From Paraflavitalea pollutisoli (GTDB lineage: Bacteria; Bacteroidota; Bacteroidia; Chitinophagales; Chitinophagaceae): a stretch of 64,000 bases of DNA. Below the pieces are notes generated by a model. It searched no databases, was not told the DNA's origin, and worked only from the letters and a program-made list of their open reading frames with translations. Shown here piece by piece: positions 32,561 to 40,911 of the stretch. The number at the start of each line of letters is the position of its first letter. Position 1 is the first letter of the stretch. Both the position numbers and the translations under genes were made by a program. The DNA is taken from assembly GCF_029360705.1 (NCBI RefSeq), contig NZ_JARKMX010000008.1:744001-808000 (forward strand), written 5' to 3'.

Positions 32561-33448
32561 TTAAAACCTTAGTCTATCGGGTAAATATTTATTGGCCAGC
32601 TCCTGGTAGTACGGGCGTAGCTCGTTCCAGTTGGGCGGCGTTGGGTTCTTGGAATACAGGTCATAGGGGTTGAATAATTTCACCCATTTCAGCATGTCGC
32701 GGTCGTGGTCATCGAGCAGGTGTTCGTACTCACCTTCCCGGTGCCAGGCATAGAAAGAGTGATAGCGCAGCATGTACAACCCTTCTTCGGGCAGGTAATC
32801 TTTCATCATCTGGTACACGTACTCATCGTGGCCCCACGACATATCTACGTTGCGCAGTCCGCAGCCCTGGCTGTATACACCGAGTTTGGTATTGTACCGT
32901 TCGTCGGTATAGTCGGGGTTGTTGGAGAAATATTCGGGGTACACGATCTTATCCGAGTAAGCGCATCCTACGGGGAAGGTATCTCCTACTACGGCCCATT
33001 GGGGCTCGCCAAAGAGGCAGAGTACTTTACCCATATCGTGCATGAGGCCGACCATCACCATCCAGTCGGGATGACCATCGCGGCGAATGGCTTCGGAGGT
33101 TTGCAGCAGGTGCTGAAACTGGTCGAGGTCGGTATCGGGATCGCTGTCATCTACCAGTTGGTTGAGGAACTGGAAGGCATCCCAGACGGGCATTTCTTTC
33201 TTATCGAACTTGAGGTAATCGGCCCTTTTTTCCTGCACGAAGGCATAGGTCTGGTAGGTATGGTTGAGCCGGTAAAATTCCCGGACGGTATCGCGTACCG
33301 GCGTATCGTAGTTGCGGTACTCATCAGTCTTTTTGCTGGTGGCAATCGACTCGGGATCGGGATAGCGCTCCAATACGGCATCTTCCCATTCATCGAGGCT
33401 TTTCAAAGGATTGATCTCGGCTTGAGACAGTTTGTTCACTGGAGTCAT
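32561..33448 (-). CDS. Inositol oxygenase, MIOX family
   Basis: A 295-aa cytoplasmic di-iron oxygenase that converts myo-inositol and O2 to D-glucuronate. All ligands known from animal MIOX are visible: His113 in FQHLLQTSEAIR, His137-Asp138 in GLMHDMGKVL (with the conserved Lys141), His207 in MSWGHDEYVY, His230 in LRYHSFYAWH and Asp263 in FNPYDLYSK. Length is like the animal enzyme (about 285 aa). Bacterial inositol use usually runs through IolG dehydrogenase, so the oxygenase route to glucuronate is noteworthy. It is divergent from a LacI regulator and upstream of an SSS symporter. Downstream uronate enzymes are not in the window. Confidence 0.93.
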   Translation of the reverse strand: MTPVNKLSQAEINPLKSLDEWEDAVLERYPDPESIATSKKTDEYRNYDTPVRDTVREFYRLNHTYQTYAFVQEKRADYLKFDKKEMPVWDAFQFLNQLVDDSDPDTDLDQFQHLLQTSEAIRRDGHPDWMVMVGLMHDMGKVLCLFGEPQWAVVGDTFPVGCAYSDKIVYPEYFSNNPDYTDERYNTKLGVYSQGCGLRNVDMSWGHDEYVYQMMKDYLPEEGLYMLRYHSFYAWHREGEYEHLLDDHDRDMLKWVKLFNPYDLYSKNPTPPNWNELRPYYQELANKYLPDRLRF

Positions 33449-33544
33449 ACGGCGTTGTTTTTAATCTATACAATAAGGCGGGATAGCTATCCTCAATTTG
33501 CAACGAATTCATTGTATATGATGGAGAATTACCATATTTATTTA

Positions 33545-33576
33545 CGAAACCGGTTGCGGGAAATAGGCTACATTTG
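33545..33576 (+). promoter_or_regulatory. LacI-type operator and -7 box in the divergent MIOX/lacI promoter
   Basis: CGAAACCGGTTGCG (33545-33558) is a 14-bp dyad with 12 symmetric positions and a central CG, as is typical for LacI-family operators. Ten bases on, TACATTTG (33569-33576) is a perfect TAnnTTTG box for the lacI gene, whose ATG is at 33595. A second weaker dyad, CAACGAATTCATTG, lies upstream at 33500-33513 and may serve the oxygenase promoter. Confidence 0.6.
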
Positions 33577-33594
33577 GATCATACTCAACGACGT

Positions 33595-34608
33595 ATGCCG
33601 AATATCAGCATGAAAATGCTGGCGAAGGAACTGCAGCTCTCCCTCTCGACCGTATCGAAAGTGTTCACCGATAGCCACGAGATCAGTGAACAGACGAAAC
33701 AGAAAGTGCTGGCCCTCGCCAAACAACTCAACTATGTGCCCAATCCTTATGCCAGCAGTCTGCGCAAAAGGAAAAGTAAAACCATTGCGGTGGTATTGCC
33801 CGATGTGGCCGACAGCTTTTTCTCCGTGGCCATCAACGGGATTGAATCGGTAGCCCGCGACAAGGGTTACCATGTATTGATCTACCTCACCCATGAATTG
33901 CTGGACCGCGAGCGGGCGATCCTGTCCGAGTTCCAGAGTGGCCGGGTGGATGGGGTTCTCATCTCCATCAGCAATGAAACGACCACCGACTGCCATATTA
34001 CCGATATGATGCAAAGAGGGGTGCCGGTCGTATTCTTCGACCGGGTTTGCGAAGAGACGCCTACCACACGCATTACTACCAATGACCGCGAGAGTGGTCA
34101 GTTGGCGGCACAGCACCTGATCGATGCAGGATGCCGGAATATTGCTTTTCTGTCTATATCGGAAAGCTTGCCCATCAGTCGCAACCGGCTGGCAGGATGC
34201 CGGCAGGCTTTGTCGGCGCAACGCTTGCCGTTTGGTGCCGACAATGTGGTGATGTGTACTGATGACGAGGCGGAGAACGTGCAGATCATTGCACGGCTGT
34301 TGCAGCGACCCGACCGGCCCGATGCCATTATTGCATCGGTGGAGAAACTGACAGCGGCGGTATACCTGGCTTGCAAGCAGGAGAAGGTGTCGATACCGGA
34401 CCAGTTGAAGGTGATCAGTTTCTCGAACCAGAATACGGCGGCAATCCTCAACCCTTCGCTGACGACCATTACACAGCCTGCGTTCAATATGGGTAAGATG
34501 GCGGCCGAGACCTTGTTTACCAGTCTGCGCAAAAGTCACCTGCCGCTGAAAGCGGAGACGCTGGTCGTGCCTTCGACGCTGATCGTACGGGAGTCGACGG
34601 GTAAGTGA
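33595..34608 (+). CDS. LacI-family transcriptional regulator
   Basis: A 337-aa regulator. The N-terminal LacI helix-turn-helix is MKMLAKELQLSLSTVSKVFTDSHEISEQTKQKVLALAKQLNYVPNPYA, with the hinge helix after it. The periplasmic-binding-like sensor (about 60-335) has IAVVLPDVADSFFSVAINGIE, GVPVVFFDRV, AAQHLIDAGCRNIAFLS and the C-terminal LNPSLTTITQPAFNMGKMAAETLF. I chose the ATG at 33595 because a TTG codon upstream falls inside the promoter box. The gene is divergent from the inositol oxygenase gene and probably controls it in response to inositol or a breakdown product. Confidence 0.92.
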   Translation: MPNISMKMLAKELQLSLSTVSKVFTDSHEISEQTKQKVLALAKQLNYVPNPYASSLRKRKSKTIAVVLPDVADSFFSVAINGIESVARDKGYHVLIYLTHELLDRERAILSEFQSGRVDGVLISISNETTTDCHITDMMQRGVPVVFFDRVCEETPTTRITTNDRESGQLAAQHLIDAGCRNIAFLSISESLPISRNRLAGCRQALSAQRLPFGADNVVMCTDDEAENVQIIARLLQRPDRPDAIIASVEKLTAAVYLACKQEKVSIPDQLKVISFSNQNTAAILNPSLTTITQPAFNMGKMAAETLFTSLRKSHLPLKAETLVVPSTLIVRESTGK

Positions 34609-34621
34609 TCAGCGGGGCTGA

Positions 34622-35638
34622 TTAGTTATTCAGTCTGCTGCGTTTACGGTTGGCTTTGTCTGCTTTAAATTGTTGCCAGGCGGCGGGATCGATCTCTCCT
34701 CTGGTGAACAACATGAACAGCGCCAGTAATGACGGGAGCGAGAGGATGCAAAGGATCACCGCCGATCGCTCGTAACGGGTGTTAAAGGGCGCGTTAACGG
34801 GGTCCAGTATCAATGGTAGTTCAGCGGGGCTTTCGGGAGAGAATCCGGTAGCCTCGTAGGGCTTTTCCCAATCTTCTCCCTTGTCTGGTCTCCGCAGGTA
34901 AACAAATTCATCCTGGTTTTCGGCATGAAAGGATTGCAGGCAGGCTTCCTTAAATTGCTTTTCGGCGAAGGCCTGTCCGTTGGCAGGCTGTTGCTGCCCG
35001 AAGGTCGTGTCGTACAGTTTACGAATCCATATATCACCACCTGCTATACTTTTTTGCTGCGCCGTTTCCAGCGGCGCACAAATGACGAACGTAAATACAG
35101 TGTAGGCCCGCCGCCTTTTGCCTCCCTTTTTCGTCACGAAGTCGCCCGTTCTGATCTGTTCTTTATTGACGCGGTGCTCGCGGATTAGATAATATTTTGC
35201 AGATGGATGATCGGGTACTTCAAAAGGTGTTGTCAACTCCGCCACGGAACCTGCCAGGTCGGCTACGAAGTATTGGCAGGTGATCGCGTTTGCAGCCAGC
35301 AGTAACCAGGCAAACAGCACCCCCAAAGCCTGTGACTGCTTGCTGAGTAACAGCAAGCCAACGCGCTTGTATAGCAGTTGTTTGTATATTGGTATCGACA
35401 GCACAATTGGAAACAGCCAATGGGAAAAAAATACGTGCGGGTCAAACAGGTTCCATTGTAGCACCAATAACCAATGCAGGCAGGAGTATACAGCGAGAAA
35501 GGCGACGGTAATGATCACATAGGGAAGGAAAATGTTATACAATTTTTCCTGGAAACTGGCAGGCTTTAATACCGCCAGGGTTATTTGTTCAACAGCCCGG
35601 TCTCTTTTAAGATGTTTTCTTTTTCGTTTTGGGGGCAT
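34622..35638 (-). CDS. Membrane protein, paralogue 3 of a tandem trio
   Basis: A 338-aa membrane protein of unknown function. A basic N-terminus is followed by four hydrophobic helices (about 34-55, 66-86, 104-124 and the start of QYFVADLAG), a soluble domain of about 150 aa (145-295) with FTFVICAPLE and EFVYLRRPDKGEDWEKPYE, and one more helix (about 295-315). The tail AAWQQFKADKANRKRSRL is nearly the same in the next paralogue. Its layout matches the gene at 36.2-37.2 kb. It is the last of three genes in the same direction; the gap to the middle gene is 10 nt. Confidence 0.75.
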   Translation of the reverse strand: MPPKRKRKHLKRDRAVEQITLAVLKPASFQEKLYNIFLPYVIITVAFLAVYSCLHWLLVLQWNLFDPHVFFSHWLFPIVLSIPIYKQLLYKRVGLLLLSKQSQALGVLFAWLLLAANAITCQYFVADLAGSVAELTTPFEVPDHPSAKYYLIREHRVNKEQIRTGDFVTKKGGKRRRAYTVFTFVICAPLETAQQKSIAGGDIWIRKLYDTTFGQQQPANGQAFAEKQFKEACLQSFHAENQDEFVYLRRPDKGEDWEKPYEATGFSPESPAELPLILDPVNAPFNTRYERSAVILCILSLPSLLALFMLFTRGEIDPAAWQQFKADKANRKRSRLNN

Positions 35639-35648
35639 TGGGTACTTA

Positions 35649-36173
35649 CTACTTTGTTAGGGGGTTACGTTTACGGTTGGCTTTGTCGGCTTCAAATTGT
35701 TGCCAGGCATCACGATTGTCACTGGAATAAGCAATGACTAACAAGATGATCAGACAGCAGGCTACCGTGCAGATCCAGGTGATGTGTAAGGTCATTGGAT
35801 AGGTTTCGGGCAACTCAGACTGCAATACGTCAATAAGCAGGTATTGTGCTGCAATGACGGGACCTGCAAGCAAGGGAATCACAACAATGGAGAAATCAGC
35901 ATTGTCGTACATGCGCTCGGCCTTTCGCTTATGGTATTGACCGGCCTTGAGCTTCGTTTCCATTTTCAGCAAATGAAATCTTTTGTACAGACAAACGGCA
36001 TACAGCACGATTGCGATCAGCGTGGGCAACAACCAGTGCGTTATGGGCAAGCCAAGCCAAGCCCTATGCATCCTTACCCACCACCAATGCAAAAAGGTGT
36101 AACCCACGAGAAAAGCTGCCAGCACGAGCAGGAAGCGACCATAAATGACTTTGTATTTGGCGTTGGAAGCGGG
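35649..36173 (-). CDS. Membrane protein, paralogue 2, lacking the soluble domain
   Basis: A 174-aa protein from the ATG at 36173; the frame is open 33 nt upstream. It has the four N-terminal helices of its neighbours (for example FLLVLAAFLVGYTFLHWWWV and ITHWLLPTLIAIVLYAVCLY), then moves directly to the last helix (WICTVACCLIILLVIAY). The tail is DAWQQFEADKANRKRNPLTK. The soluble domain of about 150 aa is missing, while the ends are intact. The 3' end is nearly identical to that of paralogue 3 at the DNA level, which indicates a recent duplication with internal loss. Confidence 0.7.
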   Translation of the reverse strand, partial: PASNAKYKVIYGRFLLVLAAFLVGYTFLHWWWVRMHRAWLGLPITHWLLPTLIAIVLYAVCLYKRFHLLKMETKLKAGQYHKRKAERMYDNADFSIVVIPLLAGPVIAAQYLLIDVLQSELPETYPMTLHITWICTVACCLIILLVIAYSSDNRDAWQQFEADKANRKRNPLTK

Positions 36174-36233
36174 CATTGGGTTTAGCGCTCCAATAAAGAT
36201 ATACAACCTCTATATGTTATGGCATGCCTGTGA

Positions 36234-37238
36234 CTAGTTTTTCAACGATCTGTGCTGTTTCAACGCCTCCCATCCCAGCTGGTTGAAGTCGGAGGCAAGC
36301 ACCATGATGAACATCACGATGCACGCGCCTGCAATACTGGCGATACTCCAGAACAGAGACCTGGTATACCGATGCCCGTATGGTTCAAAAACAGCTTCCA
36401 GGATCAGGTGTTCATTCGCAAAAGTGTTTGTAGCAGGTTCAATAGTGCGGTTGTATTGGTCCATTGGCTTGCTTTCCAAGGGGCGTCGCAGGTAGGTGAA
36501 ACTATTACATTCCTTTTGCCAGAAGCGTTGAAAGCCAGCTTTGATAAAAGCCTGCCGTGCAGCTTCTTTGTTGGCGACATCTTCATTATTGGAAATGGTC
36601 GTATCATATTGGTAGCAGACCCAGGCCGGAGGCACTGTAACGCCGCTACCGCTGATTGCCCCCGTCTGCCCTTGCAAAGTCAGCATGCCCGTCCCCCTCC
36701 TTTCGGCACTATCAGCAACGGGTAATGCACCCGGCCCGTAATAAGGTACGGCCACGCGCATGGTATAGTTCAGCAGGCTTAAATTTTTACCCACTCGCTC
36801 ATCGAAGATCTTATACCGGATATTTTTCTTATCGATCTGGTATCTGTTGAACTTTATATAAAGTGCTGCGGGAAATTTCGACAACTCATCCGGGGTATCC
36901 AACACTTTCAGGTTACCCGTCGCATGAATGATGAAATATTGAACCACGATGACTGGCCCGGCCAGCGACGCGAAAGTGATCAGCAGAAATCCGAAATAAG
37001 ACTGTCCCTTGTTAATGCTTGCTGTCAGGATTTCCATCGGCCTGAGAAAATACACAATTACCAGCACGATACTGAGCAGCGTAGGCAATACCTCTGTCAT
37101 CAAATGCCCTCCTAAGGGTAACCATTGCAACCTGATCACCAGCAACCAATGCAATAGCGTATAGGCAACCAATAAATTTCTGAGTTGAGCCAGAAAAGGG
37201 GTAAAGAGTGTTTGGAGCTTGATCGTATTGGGGGTCAT
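36234..37238 (-). CDS. Membrane protein, paralogue 1 of the trio
   Basis: A 334-aa membrane protein of unknown function, first of the three co-directional genes. Helices lie at about 15-36, 42-62, 78-98 and 99-110. The soluble domain (about 115-285) contains MRVAVPYYGPGALPV, WVCYQYDTTISN and NSFTYLRRPLESKPMDQYNR. The last helix is LFWSIASIAGACIVMFIMVLA. The shared block FVYLRRP/FTYLRRP in the soluble domain links it to paralogue 3. A role in sensing or in immunity to an antibacterial effector would be guesswork. Confidence 0.7.
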   Translation of the reverse strand: MTPNTIKLQTLFTPFLAQLRNLLVAYTLLHWLLVIRLQWLPLGGHLMTEVLPTLLSIVLVIVYFLRPMEILTASINKGQSYFGFLLITFASLAGPVIVVQYFIIHATGNLKVLDTPDELSKFPAALYIKFNRYQIDKKNIRYKIFDERVGKNLSLLNYTMRVAVPYYGPGALPVADSAERRGTGMLTLQGQTGAISGSGVTVPPAWVCYQYDTTISNNEDVANKEAARQAFIKAGFQRFWQKECNSFTYLRRPLESKPMDQYNRTIEPATNTFANEHLILEAVFEPYGHRYTRSLFWSIASIAGACIVMFIMVLASDFNQLGWEALKQHRSLKN

Positions 37239-37358
37239 CGGCAGGGCTTGCGGATATAGGTCGTAAAGCTACCCCTTTTATTACGTCCATGCTGATTAGA
37301 ATGAGTTTTTTGCCCGGATAGCTGAACTTTTGCCCTGTCTGAAACGGTAGCTTGCTGT

Positions 37359-38912
37359 ATGATGGTACACTTACTACGATTGAACCATATAAACGGCCGC
37401 AAATTGACCTGCAGCCTCGCACTTGGCGCCTCGCTGCTGGGCAGCCCCTCCGCCTCCACCCAATCCCCCGCCCGCCCCAACATCATTTATATCCTGGCCG
37501 ACGATATGGGCTATGGCGATCTCTCCTACCTCAACAAACAATCGAAGATCCAAACACCGGCCATGGACAAACTGGCGAAGGAGGGGGTGGTGTTTACCGA
37601 CGCGCATTCCAATTCCGCTGTGTGTACGCCCACCCGTTACGGCATCCTCACCGGCCGCTATGCCTTTCGCTCTTCATTGAAGAAAGGCGTATTGAATGGC
37701 TACTCCCCCGCCCTCATCGAACCCAACCGTACCACCGTCGCTTCCTTCCTGCAAGCCAACGGCTACCATACCGCCTGCATCGGCAAATGGCACCTCGGTC
37801 TAGGCTGGCAGCGCAAAGACCCGCAACAACCCATCAACAACAATACGAAGACCGACAGCGCTCAACCCGATCTCAACGACAATGTCGATTATAGTGTAGC
37901 AGTCACTGATGGCCCCAACAACCATGGCTTCAGTTATTCTTACATCATACCGGCCTCGCTAGATATGAACCCCTATTGCTACCTCGAAAACAACAAAACC
38001 CTCGACGTCCCGACCGTGTACACACCTGGCAAATCAAAAGAACGCGGTGTATTTTGGCGGGCAGGTAATATGTCGCCCGGATTTGATTTCGACGGTGTAC
38101 TGCCACAGGTCATCGACAAGTCGGTCGCCTATATCAACGAGCGCGCCAAAGCATCCGACAAAACTCCTTTCTTCCTGTACCTGCCACTTCCTGCGCCCCA
38201 TACCCCCTGGCTACCCCGTGGCAGCTTCGACCCCAACACCAAGGCCGGCCGCTATGGCCGCTTTGTAGCGGAGGTAGACGAACAGATTGACCGCATCGTG
38301 CAAGCGGTAGAAGCAAACGGACAGGCCAGCAATACGCTCATCATCATCACCTCCGACAATGGGTCCGACTGGAAGCCGGAAGACATCACCGCCAACCGGC
38401 ACCAGGCCAACTACATCTACCGTGGCCGTAAAGCCGATGTCTACGAAGCCGGTCACCGCATTCCGTTCATTGCCCGCTGGCCCGGCAAGATCCCGGCCGG
38501 CAGCACCAGCCACCAAACGATGTGTACGACGGACTTGCTGGCGACTGTGGGCGGCATCCTTCAACAGCCCTTGCCGGCCGCTGCCGGCGAAGACAGCTAC
38601 AATATGCTCGAGGCATTCCTTCAACCCGGTACCACGCAGGTAATCCGCGAAGCCACCATTCATCATTCGCTCGATGGCTTTTTCTCCATCCGCAAAGGCC
38701 CCTGGAAACTGACGCCACAACTAGGCTCGGGCGGCTTTACCGTACCCAAAACACAACAACCCCAGGCGGGTGAAGCACCCGGCACTTTGTACGATCTATC
38801 CAAAGACCCACAGGAACAACACAACCTGTACAGCAGTCACCCGGAAATCGTGCAGGAGCTGACGGCCTTGCTGGAGCGATACCGTAAGCAAGGGTATAGC
38901 CGGCCGCAATAG
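37359..38912 (+). CDS. Sulfatase (arylsulfatase family S1)
   Basis: Exported type I sulfatase, 517 aa. After the N-terminal signal-like region (residues about 8-34) comes the S1 start IIYILADDMGYGDLSYLN, with metal-binding Asp48-Asp49. The maturation motif CTPTRYGILTGR has Cys89 as formylglycine precursor, which needs an external AtsB/FGE enzyme. Further motifs are IGKWHLG, PHTPWLPRG, ITSDNGSDWKPED and the C-terminal region of the family. It removes sulfate esters from glycans or other substrates, which remain unknown. An in-frame ATG three bases downstream is equivalent. Confidence 0.92.
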   Translation: MMVHLLRLNHINGRKLTCSLALGASLLGSPSASTQSPARPNIIYILADDMGYGDLSYLNKQSKIQTPAMDKLAKEGVVFTDAHSNSAVCTPTRYGILTGRYAFRSSLKKGVLNGYSPALIEPNRTTVASFLQANGYHTACIGKWHLGLGWQRKDPQQPINNNTKTDSAQPDLNDNVDYSVAVTDGPNNHGFSYSYIIPASLDMNPYCYLENNKTLDVPTVYTPGKSKERGVFWRAGNMSPGFDFDGVLPQVIDKSVAYINERAKASDKTPFFLYLPLPAPHTPWLPRGSFDPNTKAGRYGRFVAEVDEQIDRIVQAVEANGQASNTLIIITSDNGSDWKPEDITANRHQANYIYRGRKADVYEAGHRIPFIARWPGKIPAGSTSHQTMCTTDLLATVGGILQQPLPAAAGEDSYNMLEAFLQPGTTQVIREATIHHSLDGFFSIRKGPWKLTPQLGSGGFTVPKTQQPQAGEAPGTLYDLSKDPQEQHNLYSSHPEIVQELTALLERYRKQGYSRPQ

Positions 38913-39135
38913 CAACAGGCAGCAGTCGGGTCGTCTTCGATATCACCAGCAGGGATATAGCGGGCCGCATTAGGACCGGCCATCGACGGAATACCATGTT
39001 CATGTGATCAACCGTTCAACGCAGGCCAATCCACCGGGAGGTCAATCATCTCCCACGCATGACAATTCCTGCAATTTGTTGAGCGGTTTGCAACATTATC
39101 TCCCCGACGACGATATTGTGTTTATAATAGCCACC

Positions 39136-40521
39136 ATGAAAACAATACTGCTGACCCTATGTCTGCTGGCCACTTATGTATTGCCAGCGCAATCACCCAA
39201 TGCCGACAGCCTCTATTCCCCGGTACACCTGCGTGAAGACCTCGCCTATCTGCAACAACAATTGCGCGATGTACATGCCAACCCGTATTCGGAATACAGC
39301 GCAAGCGAATACGATCAACTGTTCGCCACCATCAACCGTCAACTCAACAAGTCTATAACCACCGCGGAATTCCTGCGCCTCGTGAAGCCTGTCATTGCGC
39401 ACCTCGGTGATGAGCATGCCCATATCGGTTTTAAACAGGATCAGCTGCCACGTCAGCTTCAATCTGCCTCCCTGTACCTGCCTTTTACCCTCGGGAAGGT
39501 GGGTGACGACTATGTCATCGACCAGGCATTTGGCAATACAGGCTTGCAACAAGGAGATATTGTACGGAGCATCGACAATGTGTCGCCTGGCGCCTGGATA
39601 CGCCAAGCTGCTGAACTGGTAAGCGGCACACCCGCTCAACGTCCTGTAAAAGCTGCCCGTCAGTTCGGCTATTATTTCGGCTGGATCGATCAATCTACCC
39701 GCACAGACCATACCGTTTCGACGCAGCGGATCAATTTGCGGGTGAAGTCCATTGACCTGACCACCTGGAATGGGTACACCGCCAATCAGGCCGCCAGCAC
39801 CCACTGCCCGCAACGCATCAGTTACCGGCAGGTTGGCCAAACCGGGGTGATCGACGCCTGCTCGTTCGACGTGAAGCCCAGCGGCCAATTCACCCTCGAG
39901 CGCATCCAGCAACAGATTGACAGCATTTTCCGGATCATACGCGACAACAGCATCAAGAGCCTGGTCATCGACGTCAGCCACAACGAAGGCGGGAATTCTG
40001 CCGTTGGCGATTACCTCATCGCGCATATTACCAACAAACCTTACAAAGGCTATCAGAATACCTGGAAGCGCAGCAAAGAATACCAGCAACTCTATGAATC
40101 CTGGGGCATCAAAAACGAGTTCTACGCCAATACCGCGATCGGTAAAACGATCATCTCCGCGCCCCGACAGGTAACACCACAGGAAGTACTTTATCCCTTT
40201 ACGGGAAAAGTGGTGGTGGTCATCGGCGAGCACACGTTCTCCAGCGCCATCCTGTTTGCCACGATCATCAAAGACAATCAGCTCGCGCCCCTGATCGGAC
40301 AAACACCCGTAGAAGGCCATCCCAACCATTTTGGAGAAATGTACAACACCAAACTGCCGCATACTAAACTGGAACTGCGCTTTGGTGTGAAAGAATGGAT
40401 CCGGCCCGCTGGCAAACAATCAGATAAAGACAATGTACTGGTGCCGGATATCCAGCTCTCCTCCGTCGATATGCAGGACATGAAAGAAGTGATCTACCGG
40501 GCGCGGCTCAGCGACCGATAG
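39136..40521 (+). CDS. S41-family peptidase (C-terminal processing protease-like)
   Basis: Exported serine peptidase, 461 aa, from the ATG at 39136, which gives a proper signal peptide (MKTILLTLCLLATYVLPAQS); the frame runs upstream to 39004 without a signal. Residues about 25-130 form the N-terminal helical cap. A reduced PDZ-like part follows, with QGDIVRSIDNVSPG at about 139-152. The S41 core has SLVIDVSHNEGGNSAVGDYLI and VVVVIGEHTFSSAILFA, with Ser369 the likely nucleophile. The usual catalytic Lys cannot be placed with certainty. It is a single gene facing the CHU_C gene at its 3' end. Confidence 0.85.
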   Translation: MKTILLTLCLLATYVLPAQSPNADSLYSPVHLREDLAYLQQQLRDVHANPYSEYSASEYDQLFATINRQLNKSITTAEFLRLVKPVIAHLGDEHAHIGFKQDQLPRQLQSASLYLPFTLGKVGDDYVIDQAFGNTGLQQGDIVRSIDNVSPGAWIRQAAELVSGTPAQRPVKAARQFGYYFGWIDQSTRTDHTVSTQRINLRVKSIDLTTWNGYTANQAASTHCPQRISYRQVGQTGVIDACSFDVKPSGQFTLERIQQQIDSIFRIIRDNSIKSLVIDVSHNEGGNSAVGDYLIAHITNKPYKGYQNTWKRSKEYQQLYESWGIKNEFYANTAIGKTIISAPRQVTPQEVLYPFTGKVVVVIGEHTFSSAILFATIIKDNQLAPLIGQTPVEGHPNHFGEMYNTKLPHTKLELRFGVKEWIRPAGKQSDKDNVLVPDIQLSSVDMQDMKEVIYRARLSDR

Positions 40522-40887
40522 CTAACGCAGTATGATCACTGTGCCACGCCGCTGTACCAGCCGGTCACGAATATCGATGCCAGAAGCCATCCACACAAAG
40601 GTGCCGCGTTGCTCCGCCTGCCGGTACAGGCCATTCCAACCCACGGCCGGGTTGTTGGTATAGAACACCTGCTCACCATAGCGGTTGTAGACCACCAGGT
40701 ACCGAAACCGTTTGATGTTGTGGGGAATGGCGTGCAACAGATCGTTTTGCTGATCGCCGTTGGGACTGAAGGCGCTGGGCACCTCGATGCGTGCTGTAGT
40801 ATCTGCCTGCGCCCATAACAGCTGGGGGATGGTTATCATCAGCAGGGCGCAACAATATTCGGCTATACGCGTGGTTTTGGTGGACAT
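40522..40887 (-). CDS. Minimal T9SS type-B (CHU_C) protein
   Basis: A 121-aa protein made only of a signal peptide (residues 1-27, ending LLWAQA) and one gliding-motility C-terminal domain (VPSAFSPNGDQQNDLLHAIP, FRYLVVYNRYGEQVFYTNN, VGWNGLYRQAEQRGTFVW). No cargo domain is present, so it is a sorting tag on its own. It starts 24 nt after the stop of the CHAT gene and is surely cotranscribed with it. Confidence 0.88.
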   Translation of the reverse strand: MSTKTTRIAEYCCALLMITIPQLLWAQADTTARIEVPSAFSPNGDQQNDLLHAIPHNIKRFRYLVVYNRYGEQVFYTNNPAVGWNGLYRQAEQRGTFVWMASGIDIRDRLVQRRGTVIILR

Positions 40888-40911
40888 GGATGCTGGATCT
40901 GTACCGGCAAT

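Noticed and set aside
33574-33594. A TTG start for the LacI regulator
   Set aside because: It lies within the TACATTTG promoter box, so it would precede the transcript start; the ATG at 33595 fits the family start.
39004-39135. An N-terminal extension of the S41 peptidase of 44 codons
   Set aside because: It would move the signal peptide inside the protein; the ATG at 39136 starts exactly at the signal.
39193-40419. A 408-codon open frame on the minus strand
   Set aside because: It lies fully opposite the S41 peptidase gene, whose family motifs and signal peptide are clear; the antisense product resembles no protein and comes from codon bias.
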